Shown piece by piece: positions 45,148-59,651 of a DNA stretch of 64,000 bases; position 1 is the first letter of the stretch; the number at the start of each line of letters is the position of its first letter. The notes below the pieces were generated by a model. That model did no database searches. It was not told the origin of the DNA and was given only the letters and a program-made list of their open reading frames with translations. Source of the stretch: Marchantia polymorpha subsp. ruderalis (Eukaryota; Streptophyta; Marchantiopsida; Marchantiales; Marchantiaceae); NCBI GenBank assembly GCA_037833965.1, contig AP031357.1:8452001-8516000 (forward strand), written 5' to 3'. Made by a program: the position numbers and the translations under genes.

Positions 45148-47250
45148 CGTTGGGATCACAGAAAGATATGGTGTAATATGACCGGATGGAGTGAACGACA
45201 ACCAATGGACGCTGTCGTTATAGCTCCAGATCTTCCAGATTGATTCAAAGTTGAAACAGAACTTCAACCCGGCCCACACCTGCTTCTACGAGCTGCAAAC
45301 CCATTCATGGTCAAACATTAACACATTATCGATGTAAGCAACGATCTGCTCAACCATTAGAAGGGGATAGGAGGCATGGAGAACGAACTGGCAGGTGAAT
45401 GGTACTGATTAGCCTATCATTCGGTATGAGAAGGATGTACTTCAGACAACATGTAGATATTGAAGGCAGGGTTTAAATTGCAGCCTTTTAGCCTAGGTCA
45501 AATTGAGAGAATTATTCCAAAAAACGAAGAAACTGCCCGCTGCTACAAAAAGGTGTGCATGAAACTCTTTCATGCATACCCTGTTGACATACAAGAAATC
45601 CACATAAGGTTTGAGGTGGTCATCATCAGAGATGCATTTACCTTTACTTAGGTATATCATCTCCTTCTACTGTCAATGGAAGCCAGTTCTGTGGGACTGC
45701 AAAATCTGCTACTCCTGAGTTTACTAAGGTAAACTCATGAGTACATTTTCCATGCACTTCCACCTCTTGATTCCGTAGAGTTATTGCCTAGTGACTTGTA
45801 AATAACAGTTTTTGCGACTAGATTTGACCTCCTCCCGATATAACCAAGATTTTTTTTTGCAATGCTCTGTTGTATTCATGAGCCCTTCTACACTGGCAAT
45901 AACAACGTTTGATCCGCTGGTAGCAGCGCCTTGCTTTACGATCTTAAAGTATTCTGCTTAGATTACCTTCCTTAAGTCAAATCTGCTGGGCTGTTATGAT
46001 ACAAAATATGATATCCATATAGAATAACAAAGACCACCAGCCAAGGGTTGCCGTAAGCTAGAAAGTTGTACATTCCAAACGACAAATACAGAGAGACATG
46101 TAATCAAATCAAAACACTTTCATCTTCATTTCCGGTAAGGCATAAAGCAGTACTTGCACAAATATTTCCTGTAAGTCGAGAAGAAGACCGATCATATATA
46201 TGAAGCTTTGGAGATCTATCGTACCAAAGAAGTTCACTACAAACATGAACTACGACTGCAAGTCTGCACTCGATGATGACGTTTCTACTCATAATCTCTG
46301 ATTATCTAAAATCACAACCACGCAAATCTACCTTGCACTGCCTGTGGGATAAACTCCAAAATTTGAAACAGGGTGGGTTCTAGCTGGCCAAATCCCATAT
46401 CGAGCCGCGGCCCAGGGTGTCTGTTGGACCAGAGACATGTAATTCTTAACAATTCCCGTGCAAAAATTCCCCAAAGCCGGCAGGAGAAACATACCTTCTT
46501 AAAATTCTCAAAAGGAGCAATTCAGCAGAGGAAAGACTAGAAATACTAGAAATACGACGGTAAAATTTTACAAATTCATGTCGTGAGTAGCTCGAGCCAT
46601 CATTATCATCAACATTGTAAAGGGCTAACATAAGAAAAAACCAAACCAGCAGTTCCGAGAACCCGAACAATCCTCCAAAATCTTGGCCTTGATCAACCAA
46701 ACATCCCTCTGAACACGCAGAAGTACAAGCACCAGCCTATTCCTATTCAAATCCATTTCATAAAGAACCGACCTCTCCAGTTGCAGAATTGCCTATGTCA
46801 TTCTTCAGCACTTCCACGCTTTCTACACCCACGATATCCTCTAATCGCACATTTTGCACTCGAATTGTGAGGCTGCAGAAAACGTCCCACTTTCCGAGCA
46901 ATCAGACGACAGAATCGAGAATCAAACACAAAGCAAAGAGCTTCGAATCCGGAGCGAATGAAATCGAACCGCCAATGTCGAAGACTGTGCCACGCAGGTG
47001 CGCGCACTTGTCACAATATCGCACAGCGGCTGCGCGATAGCGAAGACCCACAATTCCGCATCTCATGCATCATTCATAAAAATATGTCTCCAACGACAAC
47101 TTGTTACAAATTGGCACGTCCGTCACTTGGTGGTCATTTTCCCTTTACGAATAGTAGTATGCATCCAGTCAGTACACCTATGGCTACACGGGAGAAAGAA
47201 GATTATACATTTAGGAATAGCATTCTTATACTTATCCCGTAAAGTAAACA
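45148..47250. other. 5' flank of TBCE
   Basis: No coding region is recognised. A GC-richer island at about 46800-47050 could be the promoter or a non-coding first exon of the minus-strand TBCE gene, but no splice link was established. Frames such as 46446-46700 (minus) are not recognised. Confidence 0.4.
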
Positions 47251-50200
47251 TCATTTGAGCGTTTTATTTGTTAGTTTGGATTTCAGAAACTCTTTATTAC
47301 AGATTTTTTTCACTTCAGAGATATTTAAAGAAAGTATTACTATTCCTCATAATTCTGATAAAAAACAATGACAACGCTCACATACGCGCAATTATATTGT
47401 GGTGTTTTTTAACATTCGGTTCATCAATCACTTGCTCAAGATGGATACATCAGGCTGATGACATCTTTTGCTTTTATGTTTTGCGTTGTCATATTTGCTC
47501 TGTATGCACATGAAATGGTTCAAGTTGATCCCGTCAAATTGAAACAAATTTATTATATCTTCTATAAGTATGAAACTAAATGGGAACTTAGATTATATTA
47601 CTCATATGAAAATTTGATTAAGCAGAGTTTATATTAATCTATGTGTATTGACAAATGTAATAAAGGTAAATTACGATATAAATATAATCAAATGGAAAAA
47701 ATGCAAACTGTTCATGACTTATCATACATAATTTGAAATTTTGTTCGCAAAGATATGTCAATATTTCATCTTACTGAATTGAATCAAAAAAACGTTTCAA
47801 ACATATAAGTCATTGAAATACAAAATATACATTGTAATGACTTTATAACTAAAATTAGAGATACAATGATTATATTATTTTTATTCTACATCAAAATAAG
47901 ATTTATAATAAAAGTTATATAATCATTGTATCTCTATTCAATGGTATCTGCAAAATTTATAATATTGATAGAAATAAGTTCATAATATCTATTCATTCAT
48001 AGTGTATTTTATAATTCAACTAATAGTCGTTATTAAAAATTAAAATTTCGTCATAAGTAATAAAATTATATCAAAAGTTTCTTTTGCAGTATATAAATTT
48101 TCTCTTTAACATCGTCAAATCTGATCAATAAATTCATGTTCATAATTTGATTTTTTTTAAATGGACATTCAAAGATAAGTATATGAAATAATATTTTTTT
48201 AGTTTAAAATCATAAAAAGAATAAATGAAAAAATTTATATTAAAATAATTTATATTATTGAGGTTAACTCCGGTTAAGAAATAACCTCATGTGTAACTAT
48301 GAATAGTTGAGTTTGGTCCTCTACATTGGTTATGTATGCTTTGATACTCTTGCGAGCACAATTATGTTTTCACTTGAAGCAATAAACTATCTCAAGTGTA
48401 TTTCTCTCTGGACTTAATCGTTGAGGTTGAATCAGGTTATATTTGTATATCTTGTGTTGTTGGTTTATTTAGAGTGATATCGAGTTTTAACGTTAACTAT
48501 ATTTCATTTATTTTTTTGTAAAAACTTCAAGAACTAAAACTTCCTAAAAAAATTTGGTAACATAATTTGTAGCTTTGCGGTTTTTAGCTTTGTAATGAAA
48601 TTTCTTCAATAGTTATATAATGTAATTTTTTTTTGTAATTTTTTTCCGTCATTAATATGTAATTTAAAATTTATATTTATTATTATGTCAATCCCATATG
48701 TTAAAATTATTCTCAAAATAATAGAATTAAAAACCGTTTACGATCAAAATAAAAATTATAGATTTATAGAGTAAAAAGATTAAATAAAAGATTCTTCAAA
48801 AAAATTAAAATGCAAAAAAAAAACAACAAACGGATGCATTCCAATTTGAAAAGAATATTTGTAAACTTGAATCATAGTTTAATCATTGAAAGTTTATTGT
48901 TTTACTTATACTTACTTCAATAAAAGCTTTATTATTGAAGTTGAATAGCAAATTGGAGTACAATATCATGATAAGTGAGTGCATGTCTACGTAGACAATA
49001 AATTATATTAGGTTCAATGAATACAATGGCGTTTTAAGCAGATTAAAAATTTATTCAATTTAAGTTTTAATAAAATGTATTCAATATTTGCTTTGTAGAA
49101 ATTTCAATATTTTTTTAGCCTAAAAGTAAGATATAATTTGACATTTGTAAAAATAAAATTCAAATAAAATTATATTCAATGTATCCAATATATAAGTTTC
49201 TTTGACAAAGAAAATGACATGTTGTGATGTGAAGAAAATTATTGGATTCTGAGTGAAAGGAGAGAATGATGGAATGTATCAAATAATTAGATTAAAAAAA
49301 CTATTTTACTAGTCGAAATTATTTGATTTTAAGAAACAAATTTATTTTTCTACAAATATACTTCAAACGTGAATTAATTTGGGTATTACATTCGTGGAAT
49401 ATATAGTAGAACTTCATGAAAACTTAGAGAATCTCATTCTTCAACTTTCTACCAAAAGCAATCACAAGATTTAATGAATTGCTGTTACACATCAAGTTTT
49501 GAAACTCTCATTTTCGGGAAAAATGCCAGACTTCCAGACTGTAGGTTTCCAGACTTCTTCACACTCGGACATTAACTTGCTCTAAAACTTCCTTGCCGAA
49601 TCTTCTCTTCAAACTAAAGTTCCGGGAATATCTTGAATCAGATCATGAACTTCTTCCGATCTCATTTCGTCCATATCTTCAACTTTCTCATGAAGATTTC
49701 TATCCGTTGAACTTCATCAATCCTACTACAAACACATCAACAGTTTTCACCCACTTCAACTTCACAATTTTAGGTTGATGAAGTGGGTATAGCTTTTACA
49801 AAATGTTTACATGTTATGATTAGAATTTTTTTTCATTTAATTATTAAAATTTGTGGGTAATATTATATCAATTCACTCCCGCTCATCACGGCCTAACCTC
49901 ATGCACAGTTGTTAGTTTCCGTATTATTCCGACTTTCCATAATTTACACAAAACTTATCGGCCCAGAAAATTGTATCCCGTACGTAGCGAGATGTACATC
50001 TAGTCCAATAGGATTTGCATCTTCTTGGCTGGAACTTCTTCACTCATCTTTGACATATGTGGTACTGTGCGTGAGAGACATGAACACTTCCATGTAGTAG
50101 AAGAACGTGTATAAGCTGGGTATGTAACCCTGCGTAATGTGCAGAAAATCCATGTAAATAGTTTTTTGTAATCAATATGTCTCTTGACATGCAATATCTT

Positions 50201-53200
50201 TGAGTGATTTGGTGTTTCGCGCCAGGAGTTCAAATGATGGCATTGACCGCTTTCGGGTGGATTCTTGTTATCAATTTCTTTCTATACTCTTTATAATAAA
50301 ATTCTTGATATATATCATTACAGCGTGACCTCAAATGTTGTTTATGCAATGCTGGATTAGAGTTTCCAGAGAGAAATGTGATGAGACCTGTGTACGAAAC
50401 TTCAATGTCACACTGAATAAGTACTAAATATTAATTCTTAATACACAGTATTACGTGCACATGTATGGAAATCATGCGATCCAGATTATGCAATTCGTGC
50501 AGATCTGATGTATTCTGATGTATTGCCATCGATCAGGACAAAAACATACGGTGCAGAAGAACAATTGAGGCGGCAGTGATTGAACAGAAATTGTATAATA
50601 CACTGGCATATTGTTTTTTTTGTTTATCCGGGCTTATATGCTGCTGGACTTATATGATACTAAGATATTAGTCCATCTCAAAGATGTAGATGCTGGAGAA
50701 CGCACATCGATCTAACACCACGATCATTATCGTGGAACTGTTTGTCAAGAACAGTAAGTCTTTCACAGTTTACATTGTTATAGTTGCACATTTTCTGTGT
50801 CTCCACTAGAAGGAAACATGAATCAGCCAACAAGTCACTACACGAGATACTGCCAAGCACTGATGATGAGTGCACGGATATCAATACATTCAGTGTTCAT
50901 GGTCAACGACGGTCAAGCACATTAAGGTCAAGCTTTAGCTTCACTAAAATATCTATATTTTAGGAACCTGAAACATAAGATAAACCAATCAATAATAGAC
51001 TGTCGGGTGAAGTCTATCCCGGTTGGTAGCGTTTGTCTTCAAAAAAGTAGGTATTTCACGGATCTAAACTTAGTCATCATCACCATGAATTTTGGATGCC
51101 ATTTACATTCCAAGACCCTCACATAACTCCTGGAGACTTAACCCAAAAAATAGAAATTAGAGTCATGCATGCTGGATCAAACATGTATGAAATCTACAAG
51201 CGTGACGTTTCTACCCCCTATACGTTGCAAGGGGTTAACTTTGAGGCTTGCACGAACAATCTTGTGAGGGTTGGTTCTTCCCCAAATCACTCTGACATCC
51301 AGCTGTTAAATCTAACTTTCCACTTTCGAAAACCTTTTCAAAACCAATATTAAATTTGGCTAAGGTTTCAGATGAAACTGACTGTATTTTGGATGCCCAT
51401 GTGCTTTGATTCACATACTCAATTATCCCTGTTGAATAAGAAGAACTTTCGATGTAGCGGCTGGGGAAACTGGGACTGTATAAGTAATTGAAGAAGACAC
51501 GATCCAATCTGGAAATACATGTGACAGTTAAAATCTTCAAATGAACTTCTCGCACTGCTATCGGCTGGTGAAGGATCATGTTGCCACCAACCTGTGCAAG
51601 GGCATTCATGAGCATAGACAGTAGAGCTGTCATTTGTTCAAAAACTCTTATTAGGCTTGTAGATTATATTGAAGATGAGGTTGCATAAACATGAAGCTTT
51701 CAACCTAGGATTGTTTATAAAAACAGTTGATTAACAAAAGGAGATAAAATTCTATGGTGCCATCCTGCACAGTAACTTACCTTGGTGAGAAACGAAGAAC
51801 TTCAAACGTTTGAGTCACCGATTATCCACAATTTACATTCAGATTGCTGCATTAGTCAATCATGAACACATACGTGGAATGCGGAGTGATGAAATGGGGC
51901 TAACTGGATAGACAAAGATTAGAAGAGACTATCAAACCGGGTGAAGAAGAAAACGAACGGAACCAGGGGGTAGGCCGGATATACATCGGGACGGAAAGTT
52001 GTGCCATGTCTGCGGAGGCCACTTCTCCAAGCGATGGTGTGCTCATGTAGTAACCACGTGTGCTATCAAATAAGAAATCTCCACGTAGATAACCCGTGCT
52101 TAGAGTGGGCTTTGTGGAACAATACATCATGCCTTTGCAGCACTATGCACTAGATGAAGATAAGATTGCACAATAGCGTCCAAGATACTGCTTTGACATA
52201 TGTCCGTGAATATGAAGTTTTGTTACGGTTGATGTCTGAGTCACTTGTTAATCAGTATATGACGACATTGTGGACGACTTCTAGAAGACTTCCAGACTCC
52301 TAACAAACTTCGCTTCGAAGTTTTCGATTCTTGCACGTCCTTTTACGAGTAAGTACCGCCCGGTCCTTCTTTGAGTGAGTCCGCATGTCTGAGGACCTAT
52401 ACCCAGGTCTGATGACAATTACTTCATATCATATTAAATTATGAACATGATATGATATGATGTTTGTCATGCACACACTTTTATGCTTTCATGTGACTAA
52501 CCCATGTTCATCAACTTTCAAAGTAAGTACGGAGAGAGGAGTGAGCCATCTATTAGTCTAGCGAACTTGTTGCTTTCTGACGTTATCGAGCTGACTGAAG
52601 GTGAAATCAAGAAGCAGGGCTGATATTTGTAGCATTGAGAGCTTGACTGTCCAAATTGACCAGACAAATCATCACATGATGGTACATGATGTAGGTGTAC
52701 CTTCGCTCGCAGTTTCAGTTTAACGGTTGATGTTGACTCCTGAAGCCAAAAGTCCCAAAACCTTTTATATCGACAATTTATTTTCGAAGAAAAGTTCTTC
52801 ATCTTAACTGTTTTTGATTTCCATCTGCAGCATTACAAAATATTTCCTGTCTCCTTCGCCTGGTAGATAGCACTTGTCTCACGCTAGCAGTGTTCAGATC
52901 TCCAATACTTATTAAACTCAAGAATCTTAGTTTTGAACACTCTATTTCTCTATGACTTGATGGTTGAGTTGTAGTCGACCATAACAACAGGTTTTCTTCA
53001 TTACCATCACGCGAGAACCGAACTACGTCCATGAATTGATTATATGAAGAAGGGACTCAACTCTGCACTGTATGTGGAAATAACAATCAAAGTTTCAAAG
53101 GGTCAGGCTCCTCACTACTGACGTTATCAAATGGTATATTCAAGTTTTAGTTTCTCAAGATAAAACCTTATTGCGGATTAAACTCAAATTTTGACTCAGA

Positions 53201-54120
53201 TTTGGGAGGTCGAGTGAAGAAAGTGCAAAAAGCTTCAACACGATCCAAACATCTACCCGGACCGAGACCTAGATAGACTCACGGTTGACTAATGATGACT
53301 ATCGAATTGTATACAGTCGTGAGCCATGAACGTGCCTTTTCATAAAGGATTCACAACATTTGACGATGGCTCACGTAAGCGATAAGTAGCATTGTATCTT
53401 GTATTGGGATTGATGATTCGTGAACACAATACAATATCACTCCAACTTCTCAGCACACTCACCTACTCTGGTGACAATCAAAAGAAATTTGACTTTGAGT
53501 CGCCAACAGTATGCATACAGCAGTATACATATTTTCTGCCTTCGTCTTAAGTACTGCACGCATATCTCGGGTGATAACATCTTTAGCTGCTTCTAGAGTC
53601 AAGCGAAGTTCGTGCCATTTTTTAGGGCTCATGCCACTTTCCCACAGAGAAAATGCTCTTCCATTTCAATACTGATGCTTCTGATTTTTTCGTTCGAAGT
53701 CTTCCACTTCAGAGATCTCCATACAACGTGGCATCGTCATTTGAATATATCATAGGTTCGTTCTACACTAAATGTACATACAAATACACCGGATCCTTAA
53801 AGGTTCTGCCTTGACCTTTTTCATCGATGATGACTTTTGCTGCTTCTGTAATCAGTCAGTCAGACAGTCACCTGCTCATCACCCTTTAAATACATCACGA
53901 GAGCTCTGCTGGAAGTAAGCAATCGCATTCTTCACTTAGCAGAAGTCCCTCCTGGTACTCAGAAACCTTTGTAATGCAGGTAATCAGCGTTGCTCTCAAT
54001 TCTTTTGGAAACTCGATTTGATTATGTTTGTCAGCACAGTGATCGATCCCTTGAATGGAGGGAAGCATATACATAGAAGCAGACCGAGTATCTTCGTATG
54101 TGCGCACACGTGAATCCTTC
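47251..54120. other. Long AT-rich stretch, no recognised gene
   Basis: 47251-49900 is very AT-rich and holds one clear hairpin (47856-47936). Between 50000 and 53050 composition is more balanced. Minus-strand frames at 51235-51633, 51900-52130, 52518-52802 and 52799-53032 have some protein-like stretches but match nothing recognised and show no convincing splice structure. The stretch 53050-54120 is the upstream flank of the hevein/DPBB gene. Confidence 0.45.
47856..47936. repeat. Hairpin with 20-bp perfect arms
   Basis: TAGAGATACAATGATTATAT at 47856-47875 is matched by its exact complement at 47917-47936, around a 41-base loop whose inner part is also partly complementary. It fits a small MITE or foldback element; no target duplication was established. 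Confidence 0.8.
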
Positions 54121-54155
54121 TTACATAGTTACTCCTGCCTCTGCAGGGATCAAAG

Positions 54156-55031
54156 ATGTATTTCAAGGTAATCCGAGTGGCAGTGATGTTACTCCTATTT
54201 TCCCACCTTAGCACAGCGGAACAATGTGGACGACAAGCAGGAAATGCAGTGTGCCCTAGCAACCTTTGCTGCAGTGAGTATGGCTGGTGTGGATCTACAT
54301 CAGCCTACTGTGGACTCAACTGCCAAAGCGGACCATGTACTGGCAGCTCACCCAGCCCTCCTTCAGGCACTCCTTCCACTGGTGGCACGAAGACCGGGGA
54401 AGTTTCATATTATACAGCTCCGTTTACTCGTAAGTACCTGCTGTTCCCCTTCCTGGGCCTTATGAGGGGATGCAAAAGTCTGATGACATTGTATGAATAC
54501 GGGATTGTGGTCAAAATCGAACTCCATTAAACGATCGAACTGAAGATATGCAATGATATGGGTAATATGTAGATCTGTGAAATCTGTAGATCCTGCTTAG
54601 GATAGATTATTTGGAATTATATTATTTAACCAGATCGTTGCACATGTTCCACTTGGTTCACATCGTAATAATGCATGCACAAATCTCAGCATCCGAGCTT
54701 GAAACCTATTTGGTCGTTGCACGCAGCTTCCGCTTGTTTTGGATTCGATGCGGGTCAGTTTCCCTCCAATAATTACTTTGCTGCGGGAGGTGACGGAGCA
54801 CCCAACATCTGGAACAATGGTGCAAACTGTGGTAAGTGGTTCAAGATCCAGTGCACAGGCAATGGCTGTACTAGCTCAGCTACCATCTCTATCAAGGTAG
54901 TGGATCGTTGCCCTAATGGATGTGTAGGTGGGCGAGCATTTGATCTGTCTGACACAGCGTTTAGAGCCATAGCAAATCCAGACGCTGGACATGTGAGTAT
55001 CAACTATTCCGGTCCATATGATAGCGCGTAG
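54156..55031 (+). CDS. Secreted hevein-domain / double-psi beta-barrel (EG45/PNP-like) protein, 2 exons
   Basis: Exon 1 is 54156-54429, exon 2 is 54727-55031 and the intron is GT-AG; the product has 192 residues. Residues 1 to about 21 form a signal peptide ([14 protein letters not shown]). Residues about 22-61 are a hevein (CBM18) chitin-binding domain with the expected cysteines ([16 protein letters not shown]). A Ser/Pro/Gly linker ([13 protein letters not shown]) follows. From about residue 80 there is a double-psi beta-barrel domain of the expansin-N/EG45/plant natriuretic peptide type ([57 protein letters not shown]). It has the hevein-plus-barrel layout of class I PR-4 proteins, but the barrel reads as EG45/PNP-like rather than barwin. 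It is probably apoplastic and binds chitin or cell-wall glycans in defence or wall modification (inference). Confidence 0.9.
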
Positions 55032-58000
55032 TATCAGAACACACAATAATAAAGATGCGTTCCTCCTGTATCTGAACCTCTGGATATCTTATTCAATAAG
55101 TGGACTCTATATCGGAGATTTTCTGTACTTCCCAAAAGAAAGCAGTACTGTTGCGACACTTGTACTGATGATGATTCATCGTCGACATCGAATAAATTGT
55201 CTACCTTCTTGGGACAAAAGGTTGGTTCGAGTTCAGTTCTCTCTCCTGCAACTGATCATCTTCGATCAACCAGTTGTACGGTTGAAACCAGTTTTCAGTT
55301 CACCATGAGCTGTGTTTGTGTTCACGCCCATGAATGCTAGTGTCCCCAAATTGATGAAAGACATGGAGGAATTATTTACCTCTTAGAGCTCCACTCTACT
55401 TTGACTATTTTGCAGTAGACACATTTTCTTCAGAGGGCTAATTTACATTGTAATCCAGGAATTGTTAAGGTCTTTCCCGAAGCGCCTTAATGCACAATTC
55501 TTCCTGAAATATGATCATATTGATAATTGAATAAGAAATATAGAGACTAAAGGTACTTGAAGACTATACAGCAACTACAATCTTCATTTATATCCCTTTC
55601 CGGGCTAGTGTCTAGCCAATTATGCAATGATGTGACTTTTCTTTGCCATTAGCGCATGACAATGGCTTTGGTGAGGAGTAAGAGAAAAGATGAGAACATT
55701 TCGTAGCTTGCGCTCACCTCTAATTTGCACATAAATCTATAAGATACTAATCATTTTCTATAAGTCAAAAACTCTAACTTGGGAATGGTACAGCATATTC
55801 TCCCTCGGTACACTGGCCTATAAATGCATGACGCATGATCTCCAGGAGAATATTTACGAAAGCGGAAACATGATTCACGTCCCTTGTATTGGTATCCGTG
55901 TCTCATAGTCTGAAGTTACTAAACAGAGTAAATTACTGGACTGAAGTCAAATGGCTAATGATAATGGTTATATTGGCAGAAGTCAGATGCCTGCTCTCAA
56001 ATTGTATGTTTGACAGATGCTCAGATTTTTCGCACTGATTTGAAGAATCGCATCGTTGGATTACGAGTTCATAGTTGATTAGCCTGAATTCTTTATTTCG
56101 AGTAGTAAACAGTTATCAAAATTTTTTTCATCCTATGTCTTTCTCCTTAAGTCATTTTAAAGACCACTCACAACATCCCAAATCTACTCTCCATCAACAA
56201 TTTGTATAAATTATATTAGATCTTGTTGCTAAAGAAAAATCTTTTAGTTATGAAGGTTTTCCTTTAATCGTATAGGGAGAAAATAAAACCTTTTAGACAG
56301 TAGGATCTTTACAAAATAAAATGAAATACCCTACTTTTTTTAATAATATGCATGGATGTCCCTCAATGATTAATTAGAGAATTAAAAGATGGAGCATGTG
56401 CTGTTGAAAACTCTTTTCCTAACTAAAGTATTGAGAAGAATACCTTATAATGAAGATAATATACAACCTGTTTCAAAGAAGAAGCATGTAGTAACACAAG
56501 TCCATGAGATCACTTTCACATGAAAGAACAGAAGTCACTACGGGGACAGATTTGAAATATTATGTGAAATTTGGATGAGAGTATTATCACAAACTTTACA
56601 TGCTGATTTTTTACCAATATGAAATTTTTTTGAATAGAGTATATGTTAGGAAGTCAAAATATAGTATTGATTAGTTAGACTAGTTAGCCAGGACTATATG
56701 AGAGAGCTAGCTACTGAAATCTGATTGGCAAATTAGGGTTCTAATGAAGGACTTTGTGTGTTGTGTAAATATAGTCTTGCTCAAGTGATACACATATTTC
56801 TTGTGTGAAATATGTTAAAAATGTTTGTACCTTTATATCTGTCGAGAACAAAAAAAGTATGAGTAGATTTTGAGGGAAAATAATCAGTTTTTGCCAAGGA
56901 ATACGAGTGAAAATGGTAAATCCAAAACCCAAAACCTTAATCCTACAACCACACAAGCGGAGCATGAAGATTTTGATAAGATTTGCGGATGGCTTCAAAA
57001 GATAATTGAAGCACCAAAGTTTCACTAAGAAACGTTGGTGAGAAAATAATTTGACAGTGAGAAAGTTCTAAATAGGCAAACAATTGCATGAAAGATTTGA
57101 CATCTAAGGATATCAAATAGCAAAGCAACAGTGTGAGAGTTTCAAACTTGAAAATTTTACAAAGTCAGGCAGGGGAAAGAAACTTTGAAGTCAAAGTATT
57201 CATATCATGCAAAAGTTTGAGACAAAATAATATGTTGCAGAAGAGAAACATTTCTTTGGTTGTTAGCTCAAGGTGAGGAGCATGTGGATTTTACCGCTAT
57301 GAATGTGCTGTATGCAAAATTCACTGAATGATACATTTAAAAATTGAAGCAAATAAAAGATCATGATGGAGCATCAGATAAAATTTTTGTTCCCTCTATC
57401 AAGAAGCAAACAATCCTTTCAAAATCTACAGATTTGTCCATATCTGCAATCATTGTCTCCAATTTATTTTCAACGCAGCATTCAGTTTTCATTTGCAGTG
57501 AAATAAATGGTCAAGATTTGAATTAAGATTTTCAAATGCTAGGAAGAACTTTTCAATCTTTGTAATCAAAGATTTGCCGTACTTACTTTACGATTTTGTT
57601 GTTTCATGTGGCTAACATTGCCAAATATAATATAGGCTTTGATCTTTTACATGAGAACATCATCGTGTATCAAAGTCCACTAGTTTGAATGATAAAAAAA
57701 AGAAGCCATAGCTCTCACTAGTAGCCTTGGTATATCAGAAGAGTACTAGCTGAAACAATAAAAAAGATCTTTCTTTTAAAAAAAAATAAAATCTGCTTGC
57801 ATGCAAGATTAGTAGTTGGTTCTCTATTTTTTGCTAGGGTGGCATGAATCTTTAGCTCTATGGTTGGATGTGTTAATTTTATTGCCGCTTACAAATTTTT
57901 GTTTTTAATAAGAAGATATCTTAAAGAAGTTTTGTGGATTGAAGATCACATGTTTTGATAACATAGAGGTTAAATTTTAACACAAAGATCATAATAATTT

Positions 58001-59651
58001 TGAGACGAGAAGAATCTACAAGCATCCAATTGAATCCATTGTAGCTCTTGCTAAGCACTAGTTACAAAAGTAGGATCACATCTACATCCTCTATGAGCAA
58101 TTTTATAAGCAATTTTTCAATGGTGCAAAAAGGTATAGCGAGTAACCTTATGAAACTAGAATAAGCAAGGACAAAGAAGATATGGCAAGTAAGCAAAATA
58201 TACCAAGAAGCAAGCATAGAGAAAAAACACACAACAGCTCTAGGAGAAAAAATCAAAAAATGAATTTGGAGGCAAACTACAAGCCACATGGTTATGCAGA
58301 TTACACTAGAGCTAATATACTCTTGGTACAAGAGTAGAAGGTAGGATATCATGAAGGTGGCGCATATCAAAATAAAAAGGATTATAAAGTGAGTGGAGAG
58401 TAGAAGTACTAAATAATATGATAAGAGAATTGTGACAATGATTGCAACCACATATATCTTGAAGATGTATAATCACCTTTAATTACGTAGAATTAAAGTA
58501 GAGGTCATTCAAGCTGAAGTAGAGTAGATGATAAAGGTAATATCTATAGAATCATGTTAGCAATTCGGGTGCTAGTGTGTTAGTTGCGAGCAACACATCA
58601 TCAATCCATGTGTAATTTAGGTAAGGATTGAATGTGCTAGTTAGTGTATTAATTGGAAACGACATGTCATCAATCCATGTACACATTAGGTATATCCGTC
58701 ATGTCATCAATTCACTTGGAGAAGATTGGACGGTGGGAAGAAAAAAACCATTCAAGGTATTGCATTTTCAAAGTTTATGTTTCATCTACGGGTGAACTTA
58801 TCTCTAAATACTAGTGTTACAAGATTCTTGTAAATGTGATAAGTTGAATGATTAAGAAATTAGCATAGATTAGATATGACATACGTTGGTTGAAATATGA
58901 TAGTACAATACAAATGATGGTGAACAATGTCAAATTATTATAGCTCTGCTACGAGATTGTTCGACTAGCTTGGTGTAGTTTCTACACTAATCCAACATTG
59001 AATGTGCATGTTCAAATCCATATATGCTCATGGATTCTGAATGGGTTTTGGATGACATTCTTGATCATGGATGGCATATGGATATAGTAGCTTCCAAATT
59101 GATGTCTAGTCCATATTCATCAATCATACTTGAAACCTTTACACGTCAATTAGTGATAACTCATTAAATATTCAATGGAGAGATTAATAAACATTGTCAA
59201 CTAGATAGTAGACAAAAAAAAACTCTTAAGCCAATTTTTTCTTATGCAAGGAATACGTTAAGAAGAAGCACTTTAAGCTGAAGCCACAACGTTGTACTTT
59301 AATCTACATTCACTATTCTCTATTTGGTTATTTCACGTTATTGAAACTTTGACATGAAAATCTTATCACTCTTAATGTTAGAATGAATCACTAATGTTTA
59401 AACTTTATGGAAAATTAAGAGTTAGATTTTATCAAATCTAAGGATATTTTACTGAATTCAAATTGCCACAAATTTTTTTTTACAATCTCTCATAAAAATT
59501 TTCCATTCATCGAATGTAACATAAGATGTAATCCAGAGCTCAGTGTATCAATCTGAAGTTAATTCAATAAAAGTTGCTTTAATAAATACAAAACTTCACA
59601 TGAACATATTATTCAGATTTGATTTAAAATAAATTATTTAGAGAAACTATG
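55032..59651. other. AT-rich stretch, no recognised gene
   Basis: No gene is recognised. An imperfect repeat lies at about 58565-58700 (two units sharing CATCAATCCATGT and ATTAGGTA-type segments). The composition and decayed frames (for example 58062-58451 minus) suggest old transposon remnants, but no family motif was found. Confidence 0.45.

Noticed and set aside
51235..53032. Series of minus-strand frames considered as one multi-exon gene
   Set aside because: No recognised domain and no set of donors and acceptors that joins them in frame.
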